From assembly GCA_947650365.1 (NCBI GenBank), contig OX393549.1, positions 90,256,039-90,320,038 of the forward strand: 64,000 bases of DNA, written 5' to 3'. Positions 10,660 through 32,919 of the stretch are shown one piece after another (position 1 is the stretch's first letter; the number at the start of each line of letters is the position of its first letter). The notes beneath the pieces were generated by a model that did no database searches, had not been told where the DNA came from, and saw only the letters and a list, made by a program, of their open reading frames with translations. This stretch comes from Chamaelirium japonicum. Its lineage: Eukaryota > Streptophyta > Magnoliopsida > Liliales > Melanthiaceae. Both the position numbers and the translations under genes were made by a program.

Positions 10660-13600
10660 TATAAAGACCTGATTTTTTCTATAATAAAATAATATGAATC
10701 AATTATTTTTCTTCTGTTCATTATGAAGTGTTAAATGATGTAGAAGATACCTCGTGGCACTTACGAGTACGCAAGTGCACGGGGAGTAAATGCGTGAGAC
10801 AGTGTGCAGAGGTTGCACACGAGAAAATACAGACTTTTCGTCCGATCAGTGCTGTTAGGCCCTAACTCCGAAACTCAGACGAATCTTCTAGGAATGCTTT
10901 AATAGCATCTCGTGGGTGGGAAACATTCTCCCCGGGTGTGTTTTCACTTTGTTCGAGGTCTGGGCTCGATTATAGAGATAGGCTCCTTTCGCACACGAAG
11001 GGTAAAATCGTTGTTTTCGAAAAATAGATTTTTTTTGCAAAATTATCAAAAAAAAATTTGGACCTAAAAGTAATGAAAAATTGGTGTTTTGAGGATTATG
11101 TATAATTTTTAGGTTTTTAGTGGTAAACCCTAATATGAGGTCAATTAGTTATAATCTAGTTTGCTAAATGGGATTAATTAACCATAATCTCGTTTAGCAC
11201 CAACCTAAACCTAAGGGCATTAGGTGATAACCCATGTGGGCCCCACATGACATCATTCCATGTGCTTGCCATGATGAAAAATTAGAGAACCCTAATTAGG
11301 AATTAACCTAAACTAAAGACTAAACTAGGTTTGATTAAGCCCTAATCTAGCCTAATTTAGATCCTAAATACTTAACCAAACCTAACCTAAACTTAATGGG
11401 GACCAAATGGTAGCAAGGTGGGGACCACATGAGGTCATCCCCACCCCCATGTGCTTCCCATGTGGGGTTTAAAGTAACCCTAATATAGGTTAAAATTTAA
11501 GCCCTAAATTAGGTTCAATTAGGCCCTAAACTATGTTTAAACTTAACATAAACCTAATTTTCACTAAAGGACAAATGTAGGGGCCCACATGACATGAATC
11601 CTACACCCTCCCCATGTGCCTCCCACATGGGGAGACAAGCCATCAAGGCCATGTAATGGACGACCACTTCAAAGGACCCAAATCCCTTTGGTTTTCTATA
11701 CTCTCGTATCCCTTTCATTCTCCTCTCCAAGCTATCTCACCCCTCTCCTTTGGGTTGCCAAATCAGTCACTAGGGAACCCATTTCTCACCCAAAAACCTT
11801 GAATAATCCCTAGAACAAGTGAGCAAGCTCACTAGTTTGGGATTTTGAAGGAAAAAAGAAGAAATAAAAGGAGGAGAAGAAAGGAAAGAGTGGGCCAAAG
11901 CTCGTGGAGCTTCATCCAATCCAAGCAAAGTACGCTACTATAGGATAGAATAGGATTTCATGAGAGTTTAGGAGAATTTTTAGGTGTTTTCACCCATGAA
12001 TCTTGCTTTTAATCCAAGACTTTTGGTTAAAAGCATGTCATGAGTTTTTCTTCAATTTTAGAACCATGAATCTTGTTTGACATTTGAATTTGATGTCATG
12101 GGCATCTTTGCCAGCATACTCCCATGGATTCTCATGCTTGATAGATTTTGATTCGGAGTGATTTACACCTCCGAATTTTGTATTTTCGAAAAACACTCTG
12201 TGTTCTTTAAGTTTTTGAAGGTTTTGCTCAAAAATCTAGAAACCCTTTTAATTTTGATCCAAATGAAAAAATATTTTTCATTCTAAGTTGTTAGCCTTCA
12301 TGCTAGGTAAGTTAGGAACATACCTTGTTTAAGGTGGGATTCGATTCGGAGGGAATCGAACCCTCGATTTTTTGGATTTTTAAGATTCGAGTTGATTTCT
12401 CGTGTTCTTGAGTTCTTGAGATGAAAACTCCAAAAATGGTGGTTTTTGATCCGTAGAACCGAAGTTCTTTCATCCAAATGTGTTTAGGCTTTGTACGATA
12501 TGAATGCTCGTATTATACGAAGTATTCATACGTGTATTTCCTTCGTAGTACATGTAGAATACATCGTATAAATATAATACAATATTCATTCCATATAATA
12601 CTACATATAATACGTCGTATTATACGTTGTATTATACCCAGTATAATACCTATACTATACTTCGTCTTTGTATCCCGTATACGACCCGTATTATACACGA
12701 ATTATATCCATATTACACATCGTATAAATATAGAAATAATAAACATTAAATAAATGATTTGTTAATTTAGTAATGACATCATAATGCCATCATTTAAATA
12801 ATAAGTTAATAAAATAAATAAATTAAATAGTTAGTTAAATAAATAAGTTAATAAATGATTATTTAATTAAATTATTAATTAATTTTAAAAATAAAAAATA
12901 AAATATTTTTATTAGATATGGGTGTTAGGTTTTGAAAAATCGTGCGGGAAGCAAGATGATCACCGTGTGCATACGAGGAAATCCAATATTGCACGCAGTC
13001 GGTGATCCCATCGTCTCACGCTACGAAAGGACCTATCCCACTTCTTTAGGGTTTTGATTCGAATCATGTAGAGGCGTAGACGTAAGGACAGGTGTGGTTT
13101 GACCACAGTCAAGGAACGAGCTTAGGACCGGGAACTGTTTCAATCTATGAAGCACAGATACGGGTACGGCGACACGACACGACACGGACACGGCGACACG
13201 ACATTTCCTCAAAAATAAAGGACATGATACGGCTAGGACACGACAATTAATATTTATAGTTTTATATAAATAATATATAATATATAAATTTTACATAGAG
13301 ATGATTAACTTCGAATAATAATTCATAAAGCATGCTCCAACTAGATGGGAAATTACTTTATGGTTATGTTTAAGAAATTTCAATGGTAGCACAATATCCC
13401 AATTTGATATCTACTGAATTTTCTTTTTTGGTAATTTCAATGATTCAATCTAATCAAAATTGAATTGAAGGGGGCAAAATGAAGTTTATTTACTATGGAG
13501 TCGGGTTTGGCACTATGGGATCCTCACTAAAGGTAATGACAACCGTCCAATAAAGTCCACAAAATCCATAAAGTTCTAGAATTATTGCTAAAAGATTATC

Positions 13601-15132
13601 TTAATATTTGTAAAAAAAATTCTATTAATTATATCCTATGATGTTATAACCTTAGAGGATATAAATTAAAGCCAAATCTTAATCACAGCCGTCCATTACA
13701 CCAAGCCCCAAACAAATCATCCAACTTATCCCTGATCGCATGCAAACAACGGCTGTGCCGTGTCCGGCAGTGTCCTGGACAAAAAAAAAAACCAGGACAC
13801 TTCGGAGCCGTGTTCGACACGTGTTCGAGCCGTGTCCGTGTCTATACTTTGTCCCCTTAGGGGCATGTGACACCTTGAAGAGGTTTGGCTTGACCACAGC
13901 TGAGGAACGACCTGCTGGCCGGGGAACTTTTCAATATCCTGGAAAGGGCGAGAAAGCGTTGCTCGTTTTTTTACCTTATATTGAACTGTGCCCCTGGGCT
14001 TACCTTAGTCTAAAGAAGCTATGGTCATTTCTTAGCTACCTTCTAAACATTTCCGGATCACTTGTTGTGACCCGGGTACTTGCTCTAGCTTAGGGGTATA
14101 GGGACACCATAATTGTCGTCTAACTCGTAATACTGGGCGTAGAGTTGAGATTGACTTGGTTGCATCGGACTGGTATGGTTAGCGTGGTTGATTTGAAAAT
14201 CTGATCATTGTTCGGATGAGTCTTTGATTGGTGGTAGTCTCTTTCGAGTACCCTAAACCAGTGATGATTAGCTTTTAGGATTTTGTTTAGCCAGACTAGA
14301 TAGTTAGCATCATTATAGATCTTTTCACCTTTACAATATTTACTATTAGTTAGTGTGGCTCTCACCGAGTCACTTTGTCCTTAAAGTGACTCGGGGTTTG
14401 TGTTGTTTTTTTTTTGCACAAACCCAGGTTCCCGATATGAGTTGAGTTCGAGGTCCAGTGGACGGACATTTGGCAAAGAGGAGTTGCAGCTTCGAGGAGC
14501 TGATAGGAAGCAGGAGCTTGACTTGAGTAGCATATTTTACCTAGTTTTGTATAGTTTTGCTATGTCGTCCTATGGACATTTTGGGGTTATACCTTGTGCA
14601 GAGTTATGATAAGTCGTCATGTGGACGATTGAGGAGTATATCTCCTTGGAGTTGTAATTTGTTATAATATGACGTCCTTTGGACGATTGAAATTCAGTTG
14701 TGAATTGTAGATGAGTTAGTAATGACCTGGCATCTGATGTTGTCTTAAAATATCTAGTCTTGTGTGTCGGAAATAAGGAGCCCTTCGTGGCTATGAGTTG
14801 TTGTGAGGTTCTGCTCGTTCTCTGGGCTCGAGTATCGAACTCCTGCAAGAGTAGCACCTCACCTGAGGAAAGGGTGTAGTCTCCCTCCCTTGGAAGAGTG
14901 ATGCCTTTGGTAGTCGAGTAGCAAACTTTCTCTTTCTTCAACCTCTTTTCAAAAAATGATAACTATTGTATTCCCCTTGCGAGGATCTAATCGTATGACG
15001 CTTAATTAGGCATTGGGTTAGTCCGAGCAAGGGTGAGCGAATAAACTTTAATAGAACTTAATCCCTTTACAAAAAAAAAAAAATCATCACACCTTGAATC
15101 TTCTGCCGCGGAGGAAAATTCGGGACATGACA
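10660..15132 (+). mobile_element. right LTR of the inverted-LTR element (plus orientation)
   Basis: This LTR starts after AGAAGGGAAGGG and ends CGGGACATGACA. It spans about 4.5 kb, of which some 700 bp is a later insertion (13145-13848). Without it the length (about 3.8 kb) matches the left copy. Outer and inner boundaries mirror those of 5183-9099. Confidence 0.8.
13145..13848. mobile_element. hAT-like element inserted in the right LTR (CTATGAAGCAC family)
   Basis: The insert starts CTATGAAGCACAGATACGG and is rich in GACACG words at both ends (CGACACGACACG on the left, CGTGTCCGTGTC on the right). It has no counterpart in the left LTR, so it arrived after the two arms existed. It resembles the better preserved copy at 21017-21645. 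The right end is worn and I see no clean target duplication. Confidence 0.6.
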
Positions 15133-16127
15133 GTAGCAGTAGTTGTAAGTAGATATGGGTCTGGAGCGGGTCGTGTCTTTGCTATTTTAATTCTTGGTTT
15201 CCCTTTATGTCAAAATTTTCTTATTCCTTGCTTTCATCCTTGACTTAAATTGATGCTTTCTCTTGTTTTTGGGTATCCACGTGTTACGAGTAGGTATAAG
15301 CCTTGCTTGTTCCCCTAAATATTCAATGTTGGTTGGCAAAAAGAGTGGGATGTTGCCATCTGGTTGATAGCTTATTGTTAACTGAAAACTCCATGTAACT
15401 ATTATCGTGCAGCCTTTTGTAGATTTGATAGTTGACTTCTTATTTCGGTATCAGGCTTTCCTTTGTTTATTGTGGTTTTATTATCGTAGTTTCTGCTTTG
15501 TCGTGAGGGAAGCTTAAATATTTCAATTTGTTTTTACAACACTTTTTTACCTTTTCTCCCTTATTGGGTTGGAGAAAAAGTGTTGTCTTTTTTCAACACA
15601 ACACTTTTTTTTTTTACTTTTCCTCGCATGTTGGGTTGGATTTAGGTCATTTCACTTCAATATCATTATATTCAGGTAGCATGTGGCCTTTGCCATGCAG
15701 TGTTTGCATGAACACCAATCATCTCCTGCCAGTATTGTTTTTGTTTTTCCTTTTCTGGTTGGGATTTTTTTTTATGGGGGTGAGGGGTTGGTAGCTCACA
15801 AAATGCAAGCAATTTTCTAAATTTTAAGTTGATTATCGAGAAACATAATTTGATTTTGTGTTAATTTACCTTTATTTTTTATCATTTAAGTTTAGTGCTA
15901 TTGTCTATACCATAGTACTTACCTGGAACTGATTATTTGAAGTAGCACCCAAATTGTTCAATTGAGATTTGAGAATAGGAAATTTAGATTCAATTTGAAA
16001 TAGAGGTCAGTGGCATTCTAGCTTTGTAAGTAGTATCTCTTAGCAATTAGCTTTCAAAAAAAAATGGGGATATTCTGCTAACGTTTGGCAGCAGTTTTAG
16101 CACTTATTTCCGATGATTGATTGGCAG
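15133..16127. other. non-coding flank or intron upstream of the aspartic protease exons
   Basis: T-rich sequence without a convincing exon. Near 15673-15715, AGGTAGCATGTGGCC and the following bases weakly recall the protease exon that normally encodes the first active site (a GSxLLWVPC-like block). The match is too poor to call. If upstream exons exist to the left of 5183, this is intron sequence. Confidence 0.4.
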
Positions 16128-24393
<8,266 letters not shown>

Positions 24394-24629
24394 TTGTTTT
24401 CGGTGGATACATCCATATATGGTGGTGTAAATCTGGGTATTCAGGGGATCTTACTCTGAATCCAATGTTTGTGTGCTTTTTGTTTTTTTTGTTGCCATTA
24501 GATTTATCGGATGTGCTGTCTTTGTAAATCCCACATCTTTCTGCTTGTTATCGTGTGATTTTGGGATGCTTTCGGAATCTAACGAGTCAGGATGACACGA
24601 TACGATGACCTGAAACCTTGGGGATTGCT

Positions 24630-26800
24630 TGGCCAACTTTTTTTTTTTTGAAGGGGTGGTTAGAGCGGCGCCTGTAAGTGATAGGGCACTAGAGAGACCC
24701 CAGTATGAAACACTGCATGCCGGCGGTAACACCCCTAAACCACTGCACGCCGGCGGGTGTACAGAAAAAAACCCCCAACAACCACCGGAACCATCATCGG
24801 CACTGGGGAAGGCCACCTGCATGGTTTCACCAGTAGATTGACTACTTGAAAAGAGGAGCAGCACCCGAACCTCAATCTGCCGCCGATCCATCCTCTGCGG
24901 CCATGCGCCACCGGGATGTGGGCCATCGAGCGGTGGAGGGGTAACTGACACAAACCGGTGCAAAGACCACTGCACCGCCACTCGATGGCGCATCACACAC
25001 TGAAACACTGCACGCTGGCGGAAACACCCACAAACCACTGCACGTTAGGGGGGTACACACAGGAAAGAAAACTCCAACAAGGGGGACTGCAAATCACCAA
25101 AAGAGAGAAAAATGCCAAGCACCATAGGCACCGGGGAAGGCGACCTCCACCCAATGTTTTTAAAACTGGACCGTTCATCGAACTGAATAGGGGACCAGGT
25201 TCTGGGTCACTGGATCAACCCCTGGTGGTTGGACCATGATATTATAACTAAATTAATTTATTATTATTGTTTTTAAAACATGAATTAAAAATATTTTTTA
25301 TTTTTTATTTTTAAAATTAATGTTGCCTAAAAATAATTTGCTTCTAGCAACAGCAAACGCCTGAAGAGATGAAGAAAGAGAGACGCTACGCAGCCTGAAG
25401 GTTTTTCCGATTTTGCCGGCCAGATTGACATGGCAGCATGCAACTGGTGGCTGAAACCACTAACGACATTTAAGTCTTTTACACCACCAGTTGCACGCTG
25501 CCACATCAATTGGGCTGAGCAGAATCGAAAAAAACCTTCTGGTTGCATAGCATTGCTCATGAAGAAAAAAAAGAAAAATGAGATTTAAAGACTCTTAATA
25601 AACAACGGTTCATTCGACTGTCGAACGAGTCATGTGGGTTGGCGGTTCAATCGATGGGTCGATAGTTTTGTCGGGTTTATGGTAATTCCGGTTTTTGTGT
25701 TTCTCAGACCCCCAGAATTTGGGCCGGTTAACGGGTCCAACGGTTGAACTGTCCGGTCCGGGTTTTAAAACATTGTCTCCACCTGCAGATCGACAACTCG
25801 AAAAGAGGAGCCTCACCCGAATCTCGATCAGCCATCGATCCATTCTTCGTTGCCACGTGCCACCGGGATCTGGACCACCGAGCAGTGCAAGGGTAACTAG
25901 TGCAGGCCAAGGTCTAGGCCAGCCACTCCGACTACCACGGCCGGGAACAACCCCGAGGCCAGCAAACCTCACAGAGGTGAGGTTCAAGCAACTTTGGCTG
26001 GCCGATCACAAAAGCACTGAGAGAGCAGGTGGAGGTCAGGCACACCACCAAAACACACCCCTATTTAGGGGGGGGAGATCACAACAGATCTCAGGAGGTA
26101 CCACAGCCTGGTGCAAGCATAGAGAGACGCCACTTCAACGACAAGAGAAAGGCCCTACGGCTAGGACACAAATAAACTAGAAGGGAACACAGCCCCACAA
26201 AAAACCGCCAATCATTGCGGGATAAACCCCACACCGGAGCTCATCCCAGTCGTCGGACTCCGACGTCTAGACAAACCCATAAAAAGAAAGGGCAAACATG
26301 CGCCCAACAGGACTACCACAAAAAAAAAAAAAACCAAAAAAATTGGATCACACACCGGATCCATCACCACCATCATCATTGGAGGAGAAAGGAAGAAGCC
26401 ACACCTCCCCGATCTGCCATGAACACGGACGCCGCCACCTCGAACCTATCAAGGAATCAACGCCGAGCTGAGGAGGGTCTGAAAAACCTAAGGCATATTC
26501 TGGCAAGGTCCAGAACACCAATCCTCACCTCCCTTATCCTACGAGCCGAGAGCCGCCGGTGCCGATCCGTACAGGAGAGAGCCGTGCCACCTGAAATCGA
26601 CACAAAAACTCCGATATGATGGGATCCAGTCCCATATGCACAAAGGAGGGACAAAAGGACCAGATCCATCCCCCCCGAGGCCTCGCGAACTGAAACCCTG
26701 GCCTCTCCGGTGCCGTCGGTAGCCGGAGAGGCCAAGATGAGGGGCCAAAAACCCTAACCCTAAGGGCGAAGCAGAAAAAGGAGCCGGCGCTCACAGCCGA
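24630..26800 (-). mobile_element. unclassified GC-rich retroposon-like repeat
   Basis: The block differs in composition from its flanks. The left edge carries an oligo-T run (24638-24649) that would be an A-tail in the minus sense. Two internal segments are diverged copies of each other (about 24830-24930 and 25780-25895, both around ACTTGAAAAGAGGAGC or its variant), so it contains an internal duplication or two copies. A hAT MITE interrupts it at 25152-25775. I find no conserved protein motif and no target duplication; LINE-derived is possible. Confidence 0.35.
25152..25775. mobile_element. hAT-like MITE (CAATGTTTTAAAAC family)
   Basis: The left end is CAATGTTTTTAAAACTGGAC and the right end reads back CAATGTTTTAAAACCCGGAC. 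The flanking 8-mers CCTCCACC (25144-25151) and TCTCCACC (25776-25783) differ at one position. A second, inner inverted repeat (TGCAACTGGTGG and mirror, near 25440-25500) makes the centre self-complementary. It is inserted in the GC-rich repeat 24630-26800. Confidence 0.75.
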
Positions 26801-26849
26801 TCGAGTGCCTTAACTTCAGAAGATGTAAGAAATGACTCATTGGTGAGTC

Positions 26850-27290
26850 AGAACAAGGACCAATAAATTTGTTTAATCAGTTATCTGGCCATGTTTTCAG
26901 CACAAATATTAGTAGGTTGATGTTACACCGTGGAGTGCCAACACAAATAGGAGGGACTACAAACACAAAACAATCACATATTGAAGAATAATAAAAAATA
27001 AAAAAAAGGAGAAGGAAAACACACAAGTATGAGGCAACGGTTTATACGAAAAGTTCAAATCGGAAAAAAAAAATTAAGTGCATCAACGATCGAAATCCAT
27101 TATGAAGCCGAGGATCAATAGTCGATACCAGCAATCTCTCCCTCAACAAGAAAATTCTACGTGCATTAGGGTTTCTTGTTCTCTCAAGAAACTCGTCCAA
27201 ATCTCACATTATGTTCCCAGTCCATGAAATACCATTTATATATGTAGGGTCACACTGTTTTCGGAAAATCACAGAACATCACTATGGTTT
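26850..27290. repeat. dispersed repeat, first copy
   Basis: About 440 bp around GTATGAGGCAACGGTTTA, AAGAAACTCGTCCAAATC and ACCATTTATATATGTAGGG match the block 27930-29050 in the same orientation, apart from insertions. Words of this kind (ACGATTTACGTGG) are common in plant LTR elements, but neither copy shows clear ends. Confidence 0.5.
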
Positions 27291-27474
27291 CATGCACTCA
27301 ACTGGAAATTGCACTTGCTAGCAGAGGAATGGACATGAAATTCATTTTGCTCATCCTGTAGCTGAAGTAAACATACAATCTTTTGGATTACAAATCTTGT
27401 CAAGGAGGAAAAAAATTTGTTTCTAAACATGTTTCATACAAGGAAATATGTTTTTTCACCGCTTTACTCATGAT

Positions 27475-27646
27475 CAGGGGCGGAACCAGGGGGTGGGGGC
27501 CGAGGCCGGCCGGCCTCCCCCCCCCCCCCCCCCTCCAAAGTTGGCAAAATTTCTAGAGGACCTTTTGAGGTTTTGAAATTTTAAAAAAAGTATTTAAACA
27601 TGGTCTTCGAAAATATTAAATTTTGGAGTTCATGGATCCGCCACTG
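27475..27646. mobile_element. 172-bp hAT-like MITE (CAGGGGCGGAACCA ends)
   Basis: The left end CAGGGGCGGAACCAGG and the right end (read back CAGTGGCGGATCCATG) are inverted. The 8-mers CTCATGAT (27467-27474) and CTGATGAT (27647-27654) flank it with one mismatch. It contains an 18-C run near 27514. Confidence 0.7.
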
Positions 27647-27929
27647 CTGATGATGCAATTAAGTGAAAGGTAAAAGAACATACTTTTGTCGATCGAAACA
27701 ACCAAGGCCTACGCTGATTTTGAGCCACCCAATCTGGATTCGCATAATAAGCACGAGGTTTGTTCGAGGACCCTATGAAGTGGCTACTTGATTCTCCATC
27801 CATTTGTAGAAGAACAATGCTTGGCTCCGACCGCTGACGTGTCATGTAGGATCCATGGCCAAATCTCCCCTCCCCCCTACTTCTCAAATATTTATGTGTG
27901 GATCTTTTTTTACTTTCCGAGAAGTCTCA

Positions 27930-29050
27930 TCAAGTTATCTTGATCATGTTTTCAACACCAATCTTAAAGGGTTGATGATGTTGCAATGCATAAGTAAGCA
28001 TGACACAAATAAGACAGAATTGCAAACATAAAAAAAAATCATATATTAACCAATAAAAGAAAGTAAAGAAGGAAGAAAGGAAACACACGACAACTACGAG
28101 ACAACGATTTACGTGGACAACCTAAATCGGGAAAACTCACGAGCAACAAAGATTGAGATCCACAATGAAGTCGAGGATCAACAGAAGGTATACCATCGGT
28201 CCTTCAACCAGAAAACCCTATTCATATTAGGTTTCTCATCCTCTCAAGAAACTCGTCAAAATCTTACATTATCGCTAGGCCGGCCTGTCAATCGGGTCGG
28301 GCCAAGCCTTGCCCGAACTCAGCCCGTATATGAATCGGCTTTTCCAAGCCCAAACTCAGCCCAAAATTTTTCCACTTTATTCAACCCAAACTCAGCCTAA
28401 TTTGTTTTTCGGGTTTCGGGCCGAGTTCGGTCAAACCCAATTAAGATTTACAGTGAATCGAAATGCAAAAAAAAAAAAAGGGCATCTAGTACTACAATCA
28501 TAGATGTAACAGAAGATTGGGAATCTAGGATGGAGCCATGGAGGGCGTCTGAATTCGATCAGTTAGGGGCTTTAGTGCAAAACAGAGACTTTTTTTTGTT
28601 TGGAAGGAAATGAAACAGAAGATTGGGAATCTGGGATAGTATTAGTGGGACTCCCAAATTGGGAAATGGTATATTGACCATTGAATTAGTGCTGGCTGTC
28701 AGTCAACTATGGAAAGAAGATGTTGAAGGGTCGAAGCGACTCTTGGTTACTCAATATGCTTGGGTAGTACAGACTGTATAGGGGATTCAATGCTTCATGG
28801 GTTTTTAAATTGATTATATAAGCATTCGGGTTCGGGCTGAATATGGGCTGGGCTGAACCTGGCCCGAGCCCGGCTCGAATTAATTTTCGGGTATAAAATT
28901 ATGTCTGAACTCGGTTCAGTCCAAATCCATTTAAGGCTCAGCCCGATTTTTTTTGGATCGGACGGGCGGGTATCGGGCTAGCCCGGCCCAATTGACAGTC
29001 TTAATTATCGCCCCAGTCCTTGAAACACCATTTATATACATAGGGTCACA
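27930..29050. repeat. dispersed repeat, second copy, interrupted by a hAT MITE
   Basis: The two outer parts (27930-28267 and 29012-29050) align to 26850-27290, with ACCATTTATATACATAGGG closing the right side. The MITE 28276-29003 splits this copy. Together the two copies lie 1 kb apart as direct repeats. Confidence 0.5.
28276..29003. mobile_element. hAT-like MITE (TAGG..TGTCAATCGGG family)
   Basis: The ends are inverted: TAGGCCGGCCTGTCAATCGG on the left, and the right reads back TAAGACTGTCAATTGGGCC. The exact 8-bp duplication ATTATCGC flanks it (28268-28275 and 29004-29011). Subterminal CCCGAACTCAGCCC-type words repeat in both arms. Confidence 0.8.
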
Positions 29051-29055
29051 AAATT

Positions 29056-29103
29056 CCCCCCCCCCCCCCCCCCCCAAACAACCCACCCACCCACCCACCC
29101 ACC
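29056..29103 (+). repeat. poly-C tract followed by an (ACCC)n-type run
   Basis: About 20 C in a row are followed, after a short AAACAA spacer, by roughly six ACCC units. Confidence 0.85.
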
Positions 29104-29308
29104 CCAAGAGGCCAGATTGACAATCAAGTGGAAAATTATTGTCAATCTTCCTTGTAATCTGACTACATCTTGTTAAGATAAGGTGATACTTATCACTTTC
29201 TCGATGGGTTTTAATCAAAACTTATGTTAGGTATGGATAGCTTAATATTATTTTGTTTGTGATATAGGTTTGAAAGCAGCGACAAGGCTTTATGATAATT
29301 TTTCTAAT

Positions 29309-29858
29309 TAGGGTTGACAATGGGTGGTGTCGGGTCATGTCTGGTTTCGATTCGGGTTCAGAACCTCTAGACCCAAACACGACCCGTTTAACTAATTGAG
29401 TCTAGACCCTAAACCCCCAGACCAGAACCTGTTTTCAGCTTAGAAACAGGTAGACCTGATATGACCTGCTAGACCCGTTTACCTCACGGGTCATACTCAG
29501 TTGACCCGACCCGACCTGCCAAGACGTATTTTAGAAGACACTTAGGAAGTGAGGAGCCTTCTTCAGGCTTCAGAGTATAATCAGATTTAAATTAAACCCG
29601 AAGTACTGCAGACTACAATATTGGATTGCCGGGTAGACCCGACTAGACTCGACACGTTCCGTTGAATTTTAAACGGGTCTTCTCGGGTCAAACATGTCTA
29701 GACCCTAAACCCGTACCAATCCGACTATTTATTAATTGAGTTAGTCGTGTAGACCCGTTTACGACCCAAACCGATTTAACCCAAACCCAGACCCCATAAT
29801 TTCATGTCAGGTAGTGTCGGGTCTGTCGTGTCGGGTCCAGAATTGCCAGCTAGCCCTG
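29309..29858. mobile_element. hAT-like MITE (TAGGGTTGACAATGGG family)
   Basis: The left end is TAGGGTTGACAATGGG and the right end reads back CAGGGCTAGCTGGCAATTC. The flanks TTTCTAAT (29301-29308) and GCTCTAAT (29859-29866) share six of eight bases. The interior repeats TAGACCCGTTTA and GTCGGGTC words. It is a relative of the element at 28276-29003. Confidence 0.65.
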
Positions 29859-30277
29859 GCTCTAATATAATAACTTATTAAGAAATTCAAAGAGAGCATG
29901 AATATATGTACATATTTTTCTAATTGCATTGCATAGGTACAAGGGAACTTCCAAAATTGTTTGCTAATGACTTTGGGTGTATTGTCCCCACAACATAGAG
30001 TAGTGCATAAAAATCTAATCCTGCATGCACTGGCAAGTACTGTCCCTTCTCATGACATAGGCGCCATGTGAGGGGAAATCTCATCATATGGTGTAAAGTC
30101 ACCAACATTGATCAAACTCAGTGCCAAGTTTTGATCATCCTACATAAAAAAAGAAAGGTCCTGTAGAACTGTACATTGAGCTCTTGGTGTGCCTATTTTA
30201 AGCCCTCATCCCTTTCTTGTGAGCGATTCCCATGGCCCATCCCTGGTAGTGACATGTGATCCACCACCAACCTCTTC

Positions 30278-30322
<45 letters not shown>

Positions 30323-30967
30323 CATTGATAATAAAAAGCAAGGGCTCCTTGCCTTTCTTCTTTGAGTGTAGCTTTACTTTATAGAGCTCAGTTGATTGAT
30401 CTTTATAGCCCCTATGGACAGCTGGAGGCTTCAGCTTGCATCAGATGGAAGTTCCAATGAAGTTGAGGACCCCCCACTCACTCCCTCCCATCACATGGAA
30501 GTCACATCTCTCTCTCTCTCTCTCTCTCTCCTGTTAGGGTTTCATGTCTGTACTGTCAGTGGGTGCTTTGCATTTGTGACTCAATCATTGGCTTCTCATT
30601 GCCCATGTTTGGTATGGGGTCTTTGTTACAGCTTTGTCCCTTCTATCTCCACTAAGTTTCTTTAGCTCTAGGGTTTGTGTTGTGCATGTTGGCTCAACAC
30701 AGCTAGCCATTGTGATGGCTGTTCTGATGGGGCTTACAGCTTGCATCTTGAAGGGCTGAGGTGCTTGCGCCCAATGGCAGCCAGCCTAGCCTGCCAACTG
30801 GTAGTCAAACAGGTGCTACACCAACAATGGATTTGCAATGAGCAATACCAGGCATCAGACGGCTGTGATTGGGTGTCATGTCAGGATGTAGGATGTAGGA
30901 TGTAGGAATAGCATTTTTCTTTCACAATTGCATGCCATGGCAAGGAGAAAGGCTTGAGCTATAGATG
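29859..30967. other. intergenic sequence with (GA)n and (CT)n
   Basis: No conserved protein frame. A (GA)n of about 39 bp lies at 30280-30318 and a (CT)n of about 25 bp at 30507-30531, about 190 bp apart in opposite phase. I checked for common plant microRNA sequences by eye and recognised none. Confidence 0.5.
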
Positions 30968-31193
30968 GAGTAATGCTATTTGAACATACTGAGAGAATGT
31001 CGCGGACAATTAACCCGTGGTGGCGTGGAGGCAAGGCCAAGGCTTGGTGCGAATGCTGATGCACTGAGTCCTGGCTGACGCCACCACACCACTGCAGGTT
31101 GTCCGCGAGGTGCGAATGCCGATGTACTGAGCCCTGACTGACACCACCACACCACCACAGGTTGTTCTGCAATATGTTCAAATAGCATTACTC
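30968..31193. mobile_element. Mutator-type MITE
   Basis: The terminal inverted repeats GAGTAATGCTATTTGAACAT are identical at both ends, and an exact 9-bp duplication CTATAGATG flanks the element (30959-30967 and 31194-31202). A 9-bp duplication is the Mutator signature. The interior has two ~62-bp near-copies (around GTGCGAATGCTGATG and GTGCGAATGCCGATG). Confidence 0.8.
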
Positions 31194-31598
31194 CTATAGA
31201 TGTGAGTTTAGGAGTCCAGAAATAATGATATATGGAGAATTTTTTGGTGGAACAACATTTGTCATTTTGAAATATCTCGTATTACCAGGAGAAACAAATC
31301 CCTCTCCCTGCGAGATTTGTTTTTCCTCCACCATGAGATGCCACTACCTAGTCGAGAGAATTTGTATGCCAAACAAAGATTTTTGACTCAATGGGATTCC
31401 TAAAGGTGGGAATCTCTCCTTTCCAGAATCCCAAACAGACCATTATTTATTTATTTTTTACTTAAGTCTTTTATTAAGACCAATCCATAGAAAAATTAGG
31501 GGCCGTCACGTTGTCTCACAATTAAAAATAATATCATCATTTTCTCATTAGCACCACCTTTTAGTTCTCATCTTAAAAAAAAGTCTGCTAATAAATTC

Positions 31599-32919
<1,321 letters not shown>

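Larger units (their letters stand above)
5183..15132. mobile_element. Ty3/gypsy (Tekay/Del-like) LTR element with inverted LTRs
   Basis: A 9.95-kb unit is bounded by identical 5-bp repeats GTAGC (5178-5182 and 15133-15137). Its outer ends are mirror images: TGTCACACCCCAAATTTTCC on the left, and the right end reads back TGTCATGTCCCGAATTTTCC. The arms (5183 to about 9233, and about 10526 to 15132) align as inverted copies along their whole length at very roughly 85% identity. The outer termini are therefore both the U5 end of the LTR. Between the arms lies about 1.3 kb of plus-strand integrase sequence. Ordinary LTR elements carry direct repeats, so this is aberrant. The single target duplication implies one integration event. 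It is an old, broken copy with several breaks in its coding remnant. Confidence 0.85.

Noticed and set aside
12478-12753. Isoleucine-rich small protein
   Set aside because: It lies in the GTATTATAC block of the right LTR and is produced by that repeat.
30390-30900. Possible microRNA precursor near the GA and CT repeats
   Set aside because: The only strong complementarity is between the (GA)n and (CT)n tracts, and no known plant microRNA sequence is recognisable.
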